From: Topomyia yanbarensis
Taxonomy: Eukaryota; Arthropoda; Insecta; Diptera; Culicidae
Length of the DNA: 64,000 nt
Assembly: GCF_030247195.1 (NCBI RefSeq)
Contig: NC_080672.1
Coordinates: 14,198,001-14,262,000, forward strand
Direction of reading: 5' to 3'
How positions within the stretch are numbered: the stretch's first letter is position 1; the number at the start of each line of letters is the position of its first letter. Shown here in pieces: positions 45,770 through 56,741 of this stretch. The translations under genes and the position numbers were made by a program. Below the pieces are notes generated by a model. The model made no database searches. It worked only from the letters and a program-made list of their open reading frames with translations, and was not told the origin of the DNA.

Positions 45770-46000
45770 CAGGAAGACTTTTGAGAGATTGCAGAAAATT
45801 TGGGTAACCATCGGAACATTTCGGGAGATATCAAAAGATTTTTGATAGATCACAAAATAGGTATAAACCAATTATTAGAATACTTGCAGATGGTTTTAGA
45901 AGATTTGGGAAAAGTCCGAAGAATGAACTAGATTTGAGAAAGAAGATTTCAATTGCTTGCAAAAGATTTAATGTTTATGGCATTGTCCAACAGAATAAAA
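45770..46000 (-). repeat. AATCTTCTG-family block, inverted copy
   Basis: It is a reverse-sense array with TTTTAGAAGATTTGGGAAAA, AAGAAGATTTCAATTGCTTG and TTGTCCAACAGAATAAAAG. It is the partner of 42110-42265 and lies just behind the I-type element. Confidence 0.65.
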
Positions 46001-46590
46001 GCTCAAAACATGGTTGATCAAATGGTTGGTTGGTATGGTTGATCAAAGCAAATCGTCCCACACTCTTAGAAAAAAAGAAAATTACATTTGATCCAAACAA
46101 AGTAGTGACGTATTTTGATGTCTGACAATGGGACTTAGCTTGTTCTGATTCGTAAAATTAAATATTATGGCTCATGCTAAATTAAGAATGATTAACCTAG
46201 GGAAAGGCGAATAACATAGATTTTTACTTGCAAATAAATGTAAATTTATAAGAATTGGGACACTCCTTTTATGTGCATCTTGCAAGACATAAAGTTTCAA
46301 GATTTTTTTGCTGTGTAGAGTATATTGAGTTATTTGACGTTTAGCATACCCACACAAATGCTATAATGCTGGATACGTCAAGGTAAATGGGTTTGAGATT
46401 ATTATACTAGGTTTAACCTCATTTTCTACATGTATCGACCGTTTTTATCTCAATCGTCACATTAACACAAGCTTAAGTAAATTAGAGTTAGATTAAGTTA
46501 TGAAACAGTGATATCAGTATCTTCTTAAATAAATTAAGATATTGGCTCTAAAATCATTTTTTTTTCAAATTAGGTTATGTTTTCGAAATA
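46001..46590. other. Gene-free stretch
   Basis: Low-complexity AT-rich DNA without recognisable features, apart from an imperfect direct repeat of GGTTGATCAAA near 46012-46050. Confidence 0.4.
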
Positions 46591-46594
46591 AGAA

Positions 46595-47128
46595 ATGGGC
46601 AAGATATATCAGTTTATGATGAACAAAAAATTAAACAGAAATTCCATATTCTTGCCAATCAGAGGAAAAAAACCCTGTTTTAATCCACCTAGCGGTACAA
46701 TTGTGCCTTTCTCATTTATCCAAATTACTGGTTACGTTCAATATAACATTGTGAAAATGTCTATTACATTCTTATCATACTTGATAAGCATATATAAGTG
46801 CACGACTCTCACGAACCTGATAAGTAACATGTCGACACTGACATACTTGAAACAGTTCAGTCATCACCGAAGTAGCTTTCGATCTGAAATATGCCCGGAA
46901 CCCGGGACTTCCGGAGCTATCGATAGTGGACAATATATTCCAACAATCTTTGATTCGCCATCAGTGATCTATAGGCCTGCGAATCGAAGTAATTTGATGT
47001 TCATTTCAAAAGATTTTAAACCTATGAGGTATTACGATTGTACCGGCTCATATGAGAAATTACTATGTGACCGCAATAACCAACCTGTAACTCCAGAACT
47101 AGAAGTCAGAACTGATTCAATAGCATGA
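46595..47128 (+). repeat. Dispersed mosquito-type repeat spanned by a 177-codon frame
   Basis: The DNA contains CCTGTTTTAATCCACCTAGC, GGTACAATTGTGCCTTTCTC and CCCGGGACTTCCGGAGC. From memory these belong to a frequent culicine repeat. The 177-codon open frame has no recognisable domain and no homologue I know. Its open length may be chance in a repeat, although it cannot be excluded as a real unknown protein. Confidence 0.4.
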
Positions 47129-47149
47129 CAAAACAGCTTTGTATACTTT

Positions 47150-48630
47150 CTAATTGGTCACTTTGAACGGCATGGTATGGTGCCCACACTTCCACAACAT
47201 ACTCCAGAACACTTCTGATCAGGGCACAGTAAAGTGGTTTTAGTATAAATCATCGATGTCTGCCGTGTTCCGCTTTAAGAAGTCCGCCAGCATTCCGAAT
47301 GCCTTAGCAGTTGTCGCGGTGAAAAGGTCGGAAAAGTTTAGTTCAGCTACCTATCGAAAGAGCACTCGCAAGTCACAGATCGAGTCGATGCTTTAAATTG
47401 TTCTTCGGTGTAGGCTGTATTTATAAAGTCCTGAAGTAGGCAAGCGTCCGAATCTAATTACTTTGCATTTATTAACGTTGACTTCCATTCCGTTAAACGT
47501 GTACCATTCTTGAATAATGCAGATATCTTCTTGCAGCACTACGGCGGCGTCAAGTGCCGAAGCGATAGTTCGGAAGATTTTGTGATCGTCCGCGTATAGC
47601 AATTTCCCGGACTTGATCCGACTACAGATATCGTTAATAAACAAAATAAAAATAAGCGGGCACAGATGACTGCCTTGCGGGACACATGTGTGTGTGTGTT
47701 CCAAATGTGCTTGAGCGCGTGTTTTTATACTCACGAATGCCGAGCGATCGGAAATATAAGACTGCAACCAGTTAGTCAGCCAGGTGGGAAACCCTAAACG
47801 CTTTAATTTCAGGATTGCGATGTTGTGCGGTACTTTGTCGCAAGCTTTTGAAAAATGGATATAAATTGCGTTCACCTGATGACGCTGTTCGATGGCGGGA
47901 AACAACTTAGAAGTGTAAGATATCAGTTTAGAAGTTGTTGATCGTTTCGTGATAAACCAGTGTTGATACTCCGAGATAATGTGGGATATAACTGCATACG
48001 TGATGTTGTAGACCAGCTTTCCGAGAATTTTGGAGAGACAGTTCAATAATGAGAATCCTCTGTAATTTGCGACGTTGTGAATATTTCCTGGCTTAAGGAT
48101 GTCAATCCTTAATGGCGAATCTCAGCGTTCCACCATGGATATTTTAAATTCTTCCTCCTGTTGACTCGTTTAAGTCGAACCTTTTGGCGGACTGCTTCGT
48201 CAAGCTCATTACAACACATTAAGTCGGTCCAGTCGACAGTGGCAATCAGTGCGGAGAATTCATGAAAGTTGCAACCGTTTAAAGTCGAAATCAAGGTCGT
48301 CTATCGAGTGAAGTGAATCATCTCCAGTATTGGTACGTACATCTAGCCGCAGGACAAACGCTGTGTGGTGAGGATCGACTTTGAGAATAGCAGTCGGAGG
48401 TTCAAGCAGCTCTGCGATATCCGTGTTGTTTACGGATGTAAGATCGAGGATCCTCCCGTTCACATTCGTCAGTGAGCAGATCTGGTACAGACCGCCTGCA
48501 ACCATAGACTCCGTCACAGCTATTTCTTGTTCGGATGAAGCATTAATAGGTAGGTAACATTTTAGATCGTTGTCGAGTGACAACAGCGACAACAACAACA
48601 ACGAACAACATCTCGATCTAGTGTGCATAG
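47150..48630 (-). pseudogene. Jockey-type retrotransposon ORF2, degenerate
   Basis: Read on the minus strand. 48628-48260 ends the endonuclease and enters the linker (NVNGRILDLTSVNN, then DPHHTAFVLRLDV). 48294-48109 continues it (FHEFSALIATVDW, ending PWWNAEIRH). After a deletion, 48046-47393 is an intact 217-codon reverse-transcriptase palm. It has motif A with IHFSKACDKVPHN (the aspartate before the usual FxxAFD start is altered), motif B VPQGSHLCPLIFILFINDI, and the catalytic KLLYADDHKIF. Past a stop, 47390-47150 gives the thumb, including LYCALIRSVLEYVVEVWAPY. The copy lacks the 5' part and is split by frameshifts, so it is not functional as a whole. Palm motifs fit the Jockey/CR1 group. 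Confidence 0.85.
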
Positions 48631-48639
48631 GCTCAAAAA

Positions 48640-49480
48640 CAAAGGAAACATGGTCTAGATTCTTCCCGTCTGGAGTGAAGTTGACGAAAATACGCTGTTG
48701 GACTGAACGCTGTGGTCGTTGACTTTAAATTTTATTCTATCAGATCAAGTCAGCGTGAGGTAGAATAGTTTCGGGAGTTTTGGTTTACGAAAGTCGCCTA
48801 TATTCAAGTTTATCACCTGCGCAATTCAATACTGATGCCACTTAACATCAAGTAAGATCAAGCAAAACGTTTCGTTTACCCGAGCAAAATAAAACATCTG
48901 GTTGAAAGCGACCGCATTGGAAGCCAAGTTTCTCTGTACATGGAAAATTGCATAATAGAGGTAGGGCAACATAGCCTGGCACCGCGTACCCACCTTAATC
49001 CAATTGGAAAATATTTATTACCATTCACAGATGACAGAAGTACAGTTTCACTTAACTTCTTTCCGTGTATTCCTAATGGGGTTCTTATGATGCTGATGCG
49101 GGTGTTTAATAGTTCTTCGGTTTCTCTACTTATTATTTTGTTTGGAAGGTAAATATTTGCCAGTTCCGCATGAACTATAAGATATCCTTCCCCTCTTTTC
49201 ATTTGTTGATAAGAATAGCGCTTAAAATAAGATAACTGTATCAATACTAATGGAAATAAAAATATCTGAAGAGAAGGTCGTGAATTGACAGCGTCTTGCA
49301 AAAGAAATGTACTGCAAAAAATACAAACTCATTGAAGAATTTAGCTGGACCAAGTTCTAAAAAACTCAAACAGAATTCTCTGTCACTAAAGTAGCGTTAG
49401 CTACAATTTGAAAAGTTTCATAATTATCCGATCATCCAGACAAATTTTCCACATCGGTCTCAGTCGCTCCATCAGTAATG
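48640..49480. other. Unassigned stretch with a 141-codon minus frame
   Basis: The minus frame 49301-48876 (RISIIRTPLGIHGKKLSETV and then KYFPIGLRWVRGARLCC) has a protein-like composition but was not recognised. It might be a worn transposon ORF. Nothing else is seen. Confidence 0.3.
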
Positions 49481-50030
49481 CGGCCCATACACGATACGAT
49501 TGGTCGTACGACGTGTTGTACGACCAGTCGTATAGACTGTTGAAACGATTTGTCGTACGACCGATTCGCCACACACGGTTGTAGTTGCAGTACGATAAGT
49601 CGTCCAACCAGTTTGACCTTTGTTTCTTTCTCCTGAAGAAAAGTAATGCAATCACTATGAAAATCGACTTCTTAACCAAGGCCCGGCGGGCCGAATCTCG
49701 CATACCACTCGACTCAGTTCGCCGAGTTCGGCTAATGTCTGTGTGTGCGAGTATTTGAGAGTGTATGTGTGCATGTATGACCGACAATCTAACATTGTAC
49801 TATGATGTAACTAGGCCAAAAGCTGAATAAAATTAAGCATAAATAATTGATCTTGAGCACTTTTGCATAAAAATCCACCTAACAATGTGAATTTTTTTTC
49901 TTCTAATGTTTCTTTAAATACCCAACCTAATTGAAACTATTATGATTGGTGGCAATAGTTTCATTTGTTGAGCCATTTTCTAATGGATTTTGTTTTATTT
50001 GTATTCGTATTGGTAACAACACATAAAGAA

Positions 50031-50944
50031 CAGGGTGCGCCAGCTGGATATATCCTTTTTCAACATTGAACAACTTCGTAATTTTTCAGCCGATTTTCAC
50101 GAGTAAACAAGTTTTTTATGATATTTTATGCCATCTATTATAAACCAGGTTTAGAATACAACGTCGATTAAATGACCATCCCCATTTGATACACAAAAAG
50201 CAGCCCTTTTGCGGGAATTTTGCATGATATTGGACGGCATTTCGGGCTTAATCGCAGCAATGTCAACTCGTATATTAGCTCTGAGCTCGTCAAGGTTCTT
50301 AGGTTTGCTGGAATAAACTTTGCTTTTCAAATAGCCCCACACAAAAAAGTCTGGTACCGTTAAATCCGAAGAACGAGGAATCCATTCTAAATCACCATTT
50401 TTTGAGACAACGCGTTCTAGGAATTTGCTCTGCAAGAACTTGATTGTAGCGGCTGCGGTGTGGCAAAGTGCCCCGTCTTGTTGAAAATAGAAGTTTTTCA
50501 GAATTTTTTGCTGCATTTGTGGACAGACAAAGTGCGCAAAATCCAACGGTAGCGTGCGAAAAAGTAAGCACCGATGATTGTTTTAAAGCACACTCCGGCT
50601 TAAACAGTTGCTTTCTGGTCATGCAGTGGTGTTTGATGTATAACGTGTGGGTTCTGTATTCCAAATTCTACAATTTTGTTTATTTTTTGTTCCGCCGGAA
50701 AGGGTGAAGTGAGCTTCTTTCGTCATTAAAATTTTGTCCCAAAACACACGCACAGTTTTCACTATTGAACGATCGTTTTCAATGTAAAGCGCTACGATTT
50801 CAGGGCGTTTTTTGGTGTAAATCGACTCATAGATAAAATGGCATCAAATGGCGCTTCGGAATTGTGTTTATCTGTCAAAATCAATTGAAAAGAAACGGAG
50901 TTGTTCAATGTTGAAATTGGATATATCCAGATGGCGCACCCTGT
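50031..50944 (-). mobile_element. Tc1/mariner-superfamily element, internally deleted
   Basis: Inverted ends of about 44 bp: the left reads CAGGGTGCGCCAGCTGGATA then TATCC, and the right, reverse-complemented, reads CAGGGTGCGCCATCTGGATA then TATCC. Both continue to TTCAACATTGAACAAC. A TA follows the right end (50945-50946), and the left counterpart reads AA. The minus strand codes for transposase remains: a helix-turn-helix start near 50850-50750 (RSIVKTVRVF), then a deletion. Next come the first catalytic region (MTKEAHFTLSG, where the expected DEAHF is altered to KEAHF) and the intact-reading C-terminal part, 50546-50151. That part has FQQDGALCHTA (second aspartate) and WIPRSSDLTVPDFFVWGYLK (third). 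From the second aspartate there are 36 residues to the RSSD aspartate and 41 to the PDFF one. It is dead through deletion and frameshift. Confidence 0.85.
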
Positions 50945-51284
50945 ATTGTTAACCATTCTAAACCTTTGTTTGTTATTTTTCTTAAAGAAAAAAGTAGTAT
51001 TTTTCCCTCCCCTAGGCTGACGGGTTTGACGGCTTTGCAAACATCATCAAGCATATTTGTACACCAGTTTTCAAGACCCTCTGACAGCAAACTGCTTTAA
51101 GATGGTTATTGCATTATGCTCGATAGTGGTGCATTGCGAAAACCTAGAGAGCCTTTTATATATATTGTGTTTTCTTTTACTCTGCACCAGCCCAAACTAA
51201 CGGTCAGCCAACAGTCTGTGCACACTGGCGTGGCCGATTGGTGGGTCACCATGGATTGACTCTTACTGTTGGCTGTGTTTGCAG

Positions 51285-51692
51285 TAGAGATGGGCGAATG
51301 AATCACGAATCGGTCAAAAGAATAAATTCTTCAAAAAGAATGAATGAACTGCGATTCTTCTTTAAAGAACTGCGATTTACTGGCGAAATGACTAATTATT
51401 ACGAGCCCTATGAGATCAAACAAGAACAGTTGTTATATCCAAAACATAATAGTAAAATGTGTGCTTCAATCAACCGAAGGTGAAGCAAAGTCCTCTCATG
51501 GTTTCCAAATTGGCGCAGCCACTGCCGGACGGAGCATTTGAAAAGATTTTGGCAACATCGCATCTAAATGGGATGTCTCCATCTAAATGGGAAGCCAGGT
51601 GCAGTTAAATTTCGATCATAAGAGTCGATTCATTTTAGTGAGTGAATCGGATACTGTTCACTCACCAAATTGAATCGGTTTGCCCATCTGTG
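51285..51692. mobile_element. hAT-like MITE
   Basis: The left end TAGAGATGGGCGAATGAATC is mirrored by the right end, which reads CACAGATGGGCAAACCGATT in reverse complement. The CAGAGATGGGC-type end is usual for hAT elements. Flanking octamers GTTTGCAG (51277-51284) and TTCAACAG (51693-51700) agree at only about half of the positions, so the duplication is worn or the ends are slightly misplaced. Inside are repeated GAATGAAT and GTGAATCG motifs and no transposase. Confidence 0.55.
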
Positions 51693-52020
51693 TTCAACAG
51701 CTTAATGGCAGTGTTTGTGAGCACGGCTTGCAGTGGGAGTCATTGTGTGTCGATTTATTGGTCGGCTGCTCGTCAACGTGCGCAGGTGCATTAAAAATAT
51801 ATCAGTTGAACCCTATTAGTTGTGTTGTGTTGTAATAATTGTAGTTTTTAGTACTATGTGTATGTGTTTGTCTGAGTATTGGTGACATATGGGTCAGGAA
51901 ATATATGCAGAACTGGCGTATATGATAGAATAGTTGGTACCCAATAAACAATTATGCTGGATAATGGCATGTCCAGTTCTTGTTCAGCTTGTTTCCTCGT
52001 AATAAAGGCTTGTTCAACTT

Positions 52021-53323
52021 TAGGGTTGGGAAAACCGGAGGATTTTAAAAAACCGGTATTTTCGGTATTGGAAATGAAAAAACCGGTAAAACCGGTAAAA
52101 ACCGGTATTTAAAAAAAATTACAAACTGTGTTAACAAAATAATCGCTTAACATACAAAGCACATTGGGCATTTGATCAATTAACAGAGAACATGAATTGC
52201 TTTCAAAGTGCTCCAATATCGAAAAAGCTTTATGAATGTTGATTTGATTACTCTTATGGTATTGTGAATCTTTTCTAAAGTCCAGGGTAGGGAATAGCGT
52301 AATTGGTAAATCGATTGCCTCACCTAGGTTCGATTCTCAATCCCGCTAATAGGGTTAGAAATTTTTCCAGATATTTTTCTAACTCGAAAAGAGAGCCGTA
52401 CGACCTCAAGGTAAAAACCTCTATAATCAAAATAAAAAATGACAGCAGCTGGTCTCTGCATCATAGTATGCAAAGTACCGTCGCTTATTAATCCAAAAAG
52501 TACACTGGTTAGCTAGATGCAGTTGGCGTTCCGAGATTTGAAAAACAAATATATGGAAAATCAGACCTTAAGTTACTGTTTTCTGGTTATCCAAATACTC
52601 GGACGTGAAGGTGATGTTCACCAGAAAGTGGAACGGGTTTCAACCTGTCGAAAACGAAAACGCTATAGGACAGGTTGATCAAGGTCAGATTTCTCACAGG
52701 TATCCAAAACTTCGAATACTCATACTGAAACCGCTTCAGTATAAATTCCGCCTTGTCTTGAAAACCAGTGCTTTGTAACAATTTTCTTTTAATTTCATTC
52801 CAACGTACCCCGCGGCAGTATTGCTGATGAAAACCGTAGAATCTATTGTCAGAGTTCTATGATAGGTCTGTGCGTTATAGATTTGCAGTAGAGTGAATAA
52901 ATTTAATACAAATACATGCTCCATATGTGAGAATATGGAGTTGATTGATTTTGTCTTGCAGATTTACCTGTTCCTCCATAGTTTTATAAGTTTTATTTGA
53001 CATGTGGGTTTTTTCGGGTTGTTTAATTAAGCTGTAGCCCACTGCTTACCTAAGCACTATTCCCCTGGTTATATCATTATTAAAGAGTCCCGAAACAGGC
53101 AAACCAACTGTGCATAAGACCTAATTTGAAAACACTAGCAAGTGAAAATCTTTTAACAAGTTTTATAGCTGTGCAACAATAAAAACCTCTTATTAAATAG
53201 TTCTTCCTAACAAATTACCGAAAATACCGGTTTTTCATTCCTTTAAAACCGGTATTCCGGTATAGGATATGTGGACGGTTTTACCGGTTTTCGGTAACGG
53301 TAAAACCGGTACTCCCAACCCTA
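52021..53323. mobile_element. 1303-bp non-autonomous hAT element
   Basis: The left end reads TAGGGTTGGGAAAACCGG. The right end, reverse-complemented, reads TAGGGTTGGGAGTACCGG. Flanking octamers are TTCAACTT (52013-52020) and TTCAGCTT (53324-53331), an 8-bp target duplication with one difference, as expected for hAT. Behind both ends lie several AAACCGGT and ACCGGTATT repeats, probable transposase-binding sites. No transposase frame is present, so it depends on a relative. A SINE sits inside at 52286-52439. Confidence 0.85.
52286..52439 (+). mobile_element. tRNA-derived SINE
   Basis: GGGTAGGGAATAGCGTAATT then GGTAAATCG holds an A-box-like sequence (TAGCGTAATTGG), and GGTTCGATTCTCA at 52327-52339 is a good polymerase III B box. 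The body GGGTTAGAAATTTTTCC and the A-rich end ATAATCAAAATAAAAAAT follow. The sequence matches my memory of a common Aedes tRNA-SINE, though the family was not verified. It lies in the hAT element and is therefore younger than, or was carried by, that element. Confidence 0.7.
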
Positions 53324-53835
53324 TTCAGCTTTCGTTGTTTGTTGGGTAATCCTTCTTGGGAATCGTTGGTCACTTTTTACCGGTGTTCAATTCGTGCATT
53401 CGATTCGATTCATTCGGGAATCGGATTGGATAAATTAAGGTACGATTAATTAACCGACGCACGTGAATACATAGTATGAAAAACTTCTAACGGAATGTAA
53501 CTGTTGTTAATGGTAAATAAGTATCATTTGCTGGCATTTAGACGACTTCAAGTAGTTTGATTGCATGATACATGTGTTTTCTTCTTCTACTATATTAGTC
53601 TTTTTATTGTACTTCTAGTGATTTAATTTTCCACTACTCATGTGTATCAAAAATAATATCGATCAATTTCGCTTCTACTTAATTTCTTTCCTTTTTTTAT
53701 TCGACATGTTATTTATTCTTTTATTGCTATGTCTTAAATTAGATCCATGCTATCACTCAATAACACAATAAATTGCTTATTCTCTCATATTCACTCACAA
53801 TCTCTTTCATCTCAAGCGAACAAACGCGGCCTTTG
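53324..53835. other. Gene-free AT-rich stretch
   Basis: Nothing is recognised apart from short GATTCGATTCATTC runs near 53398-53420, similar in style to the hAT-like MITE at 51285. Confidence 0.4.
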
Positions 53836-53839
53836 CGAT

Positions 53840-54800
53840 AGCCCAAACCTGATCACAAACGCGAACGCCCGTGATCTTTCCAACATTCAAACACCCAAGT
53901 AATTAAGTGAATGTTTTAGAATATATAAATAAAATAAACTCGGTCTCAAGCATCAACCAATCGCTCGCGCATAGAAAAAAATTATATAATACCGGGATTT
54001 CTAGTGAAATGGGAAAACTGACTCTCTTCTATCATCTAAACCAGGTACTAAAAATTAAGTATATTCACGGTCCTCGCGCGATCATTCAAGAACATGCGAA
54101 CATGCAAAGCTACGTACACGCTAGCACACGCAACAAAAACGTCAACATAAAAACGCTCAAGTCCTTCGCGATCATCCACGCACACCTACGCCCACGACTT
54201 CGCAAACAAGGCAACACCTCGGTGACTAAGTGAACGGTTTAGCACTTATAAATTCACAAACGCGGTCTCAGGAGTGAACCTCCAAATGCCGTGTTCGCGC
54301 GATAATGAATCGGTTACGTCCGGAAGTCCCTAGCCACGGCCCTAGTAGCATAGGTCCAATGTCTTCAGGGGGGCCAAACAAAAAGATGACGCTTATATCC
54401 ACTAAACAACATAAAAACAACATGGATTCATAAAAATCGTAACCTACCCCGCGGTCTAGCAGACATGATAACATCCCGGTGATAATATGAACGTCTCAGC
54501 ACCTATAAATTTTCAAACACAGGCTCAAGCGTGAACCTACTGTGCTCACGCGATCATGAATTGGCCACTTCCGAAATACTGGGTACAAGCAGTCTAGGTC
54601 CATACCTTCAATTGGACCAATTAAATAATGAAAGCTCTCATATCCACTGGATAACACGTTCCAGAAATTCCTCCGTCAAAAAACTCAATCCGAGTAGGGT
54701 GATTTCACCGCCGTGGACTGTCCTAGCAGATCGTAATAAGGCTGGCAACTTATTGACCCACGGAAATCAGCAGCTACACGGTTCACTGAGATAGATGGAG
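53840..54800. repeat. Imperfect tandem repeat, unit roughly 260-330 bp
   Basis: Three copies share the order: GTAATTAAGTGAATGTTTTA / GTGACTAAGTGAACGGTTTA / GTGATAATATGAACGTCTCA (near 53897, 54221 and 54479). Each is followed by (T)ATAAATT, then CGGTCTCAAG or CGGTCTCAGG, then a CGCGCGAT or CACGCGATCATGAATTGG phrase. Copies differ strongly. The function and class are unknown. It lies within the putative 6.15-kb element and may be part of its original interior. Confidence 0.55.
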
Positions 54801-55439
54801 ACGAAAAACAAAAAAAGAGTCGAAAGCTAAATGACTCAAAGGACGAGCCATTTCATGCATCAAGTGAGGTTCCGAGATAGCTGCGGAAAACTCGTGGGCC
54901 ATAGGAATAGATGCGAAGAAATCATAACGCTCCCCCACGAAATAATATCTTGATATAGTTCCGTGGAGAAGAAGGGCGAACAAAGAGTAAGGAGAATTTT
55001 AGTGGTTAGATTCGAAAGAAAGTCGCGAATCTCACACAGTACCAATATACTACAGGCCAGACTTTTGAAGCTTTTTAAACCTTATTATAAAAACATAGAG
55101 AGAGAGAAACATTGACCCAAATCTTTGGGCTAAGTCGATTGGTATATAGGGAAAATGTCTTGAAAGTTTGAGAGAATTCTATGCATTTCCTTTATAAGAA
55201 ATGTAAAACTATATAAATAATAACATGGGGAACGTGCCAATCGAGCCAATTCATTCTAATAAGCTGTCATGATAAATTACAAGATTTTCCATGCCGAATA
55301 TTATGAGTAGTCAGCGTACAGATCTTCTCCGCTGCAACTATTATCGCCAAAAAGAAATGCACAATTACAGCACTAGGTGAATGAATCTGCACGACAATCA
55401 AAACAGATTCACTGCCGAATTTGGCAGAAAAAACAAATA
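54801..55439. other. Gene-free stretch
   Basis: No gene or repeat end is recognised between the tandem repeat and the right inverted terminus. Confidence 0.4.
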
Positions 55440-56711
55440 CTTACAAATTTTCACTCATACATACAATTGGTCGTACGACCAGTTTTTAAGCATGCCAAAC
55501 TACCATACGATTCGACCCGGTCGTACTACAAGTCGTACGACAGAGGCACACACGTTACGATAATCGTTTCGACCGTCGTTGCGTTTCAAATCGTACGACC
55601 GGTCGTACGACCAATCGTATCGTGTATGGCCTGTTTAACGGAACAGTCTGTTCATACCTTAATACAGTCCATACTGTAATTTTCAAAATAGCTTCCCAGA
55701 GCCTACTATTTAAAAATACACAAGCTCAAGCCCTTTCACCGTGAAACCCACGAGAAAAGCAAACCCATCAAAATCATAGTTATTAATTTAAATAATGATG
55801 CAATATTCCACCAGACCTCGCAGCGCAGCAGCACCAGCAACACAGCCAAAGTCAAAGCCTGCTATTTCTCTCGCACACCTCATGCCTTCCAACTGCCGCT
55901 GCTCCTCGCATCTAACCTATAGCGCGGGAAGGTCTAGGTTCTGCTCTGCTCCCTGAGATGGCACACAAAATCGCGCGACTCTCGCATTCAAGCATGAAAT
56001 GAATTTTCCATCCGCTTTGTGACTCGGTTTATTCCCCTTCCACACACCCTCACACCCCTAACCAAGTTGTTTCCATTGCCAGCAAGCATTCCTAAAATTG
56101 CCGATGGTTTTTGTCTCCTACATTATAATTTGTTTCCTTCTGCTACGGGTTCAGGGAACAGCTCACACACGATCATCCTCCAGAATTTGTTATTGTGTTG
56201 TTCTCTTCAATTGTTTGATTACTGTATTTCAGTTATTATTTGTTTTCATCTGTTGTTTTTTGTGCCTTGCCCTACCTTTCATTTCGCTCCGCAGGATAAT
56301 TATGTAAATTACTATGTTTTACACAGGCCGGGTAAGCGCATCTGAGAACGTACTCCTCTCTAAGCTCACGCTCACGGCAATGTGAGACCCGAACGATTCG
56401 ACCAATTTGGTTAAGTAAATAGCCCAAAATGGAAGTCGTACGAAGGAAACCCCTCGCGTGAGTGGTGTGAATTTAATTGAAAATTAATCGTGAAAATAAA
56501 CAAAGCCGAATCAATTCCGTCCGCTGCTCCGTGGACCGCCTCCCTCTATGGCGGCCGTCTACTGTTATTTGAAGCGGAAACCGACGATAAGTTGGAAATT
56601 AGCTGAAGGCTCCAAAGTGTGCTAATGCGCTAAGGCGAGCTTTCCATTAACACCTATCGTCACCACCGATCGATCCGGCTGCAGTTTGTGTATCATCTAG
56701 GTTAGTTAATT

Positions 56712-56729
56712 TGGCCACAGCTGTGGCCA
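56712..56729. promoter_or_regulatory. 18-bp perfect palindrome with central E-box
   Basis: TGGCCACAGCTGTGGCCA is its own reverse complement and centres on CAGCTG, a consensus basic helix-loop-helix site. It lies 13 bases upstream of the ATG of a candidate first coding exon. Confidence 0.4.
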
Positions 56730-56741
56730 CTTACCCACGGG

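Larger units (their letters stand above)
49482..55631. mobile_element. Possible 6.15-kb DNA element with GTCGTACGAC-rich inverted ends
   Basis: The left end begins GGCCCATACACGATACGATT then GGTCGTACGAC. The right end, reverse-complemented, begins GGCCATACACGATACGATTG then GTCGTACGAC. Similarity extends, with drift, over about 130-170 bases. The perfect palindrome GTCGTACGAC occurs at 49503-49512 and 49552-49561 on the left, and at 55470-55479, 55532-55541 and 55602-55611 on the right. No target duplication is visible and no transposase of its own was found. The interior is full of younger insertions. The alternative is two solo elements of one family in opposite orientation. Confidence 0.5.

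Noticed and set aside
49401..49787. 128-codon minus frame as the transposase of the 6.15-kb element
   Set aside because: It runs across the GTCGTACGAC terminal repeat itself and is made of repeat-encoded NRSYD-like runs. It has no transposase motif.
51195..51280. Short hairpin GTCAGCCAACAGT ... ACTGTTGGCTG as a separate MITE
   Set aside because: Only about 13 bases pair, there are no flanking duplications, and similar words recur nearby, so chance or part of a larger repeat is as likely.
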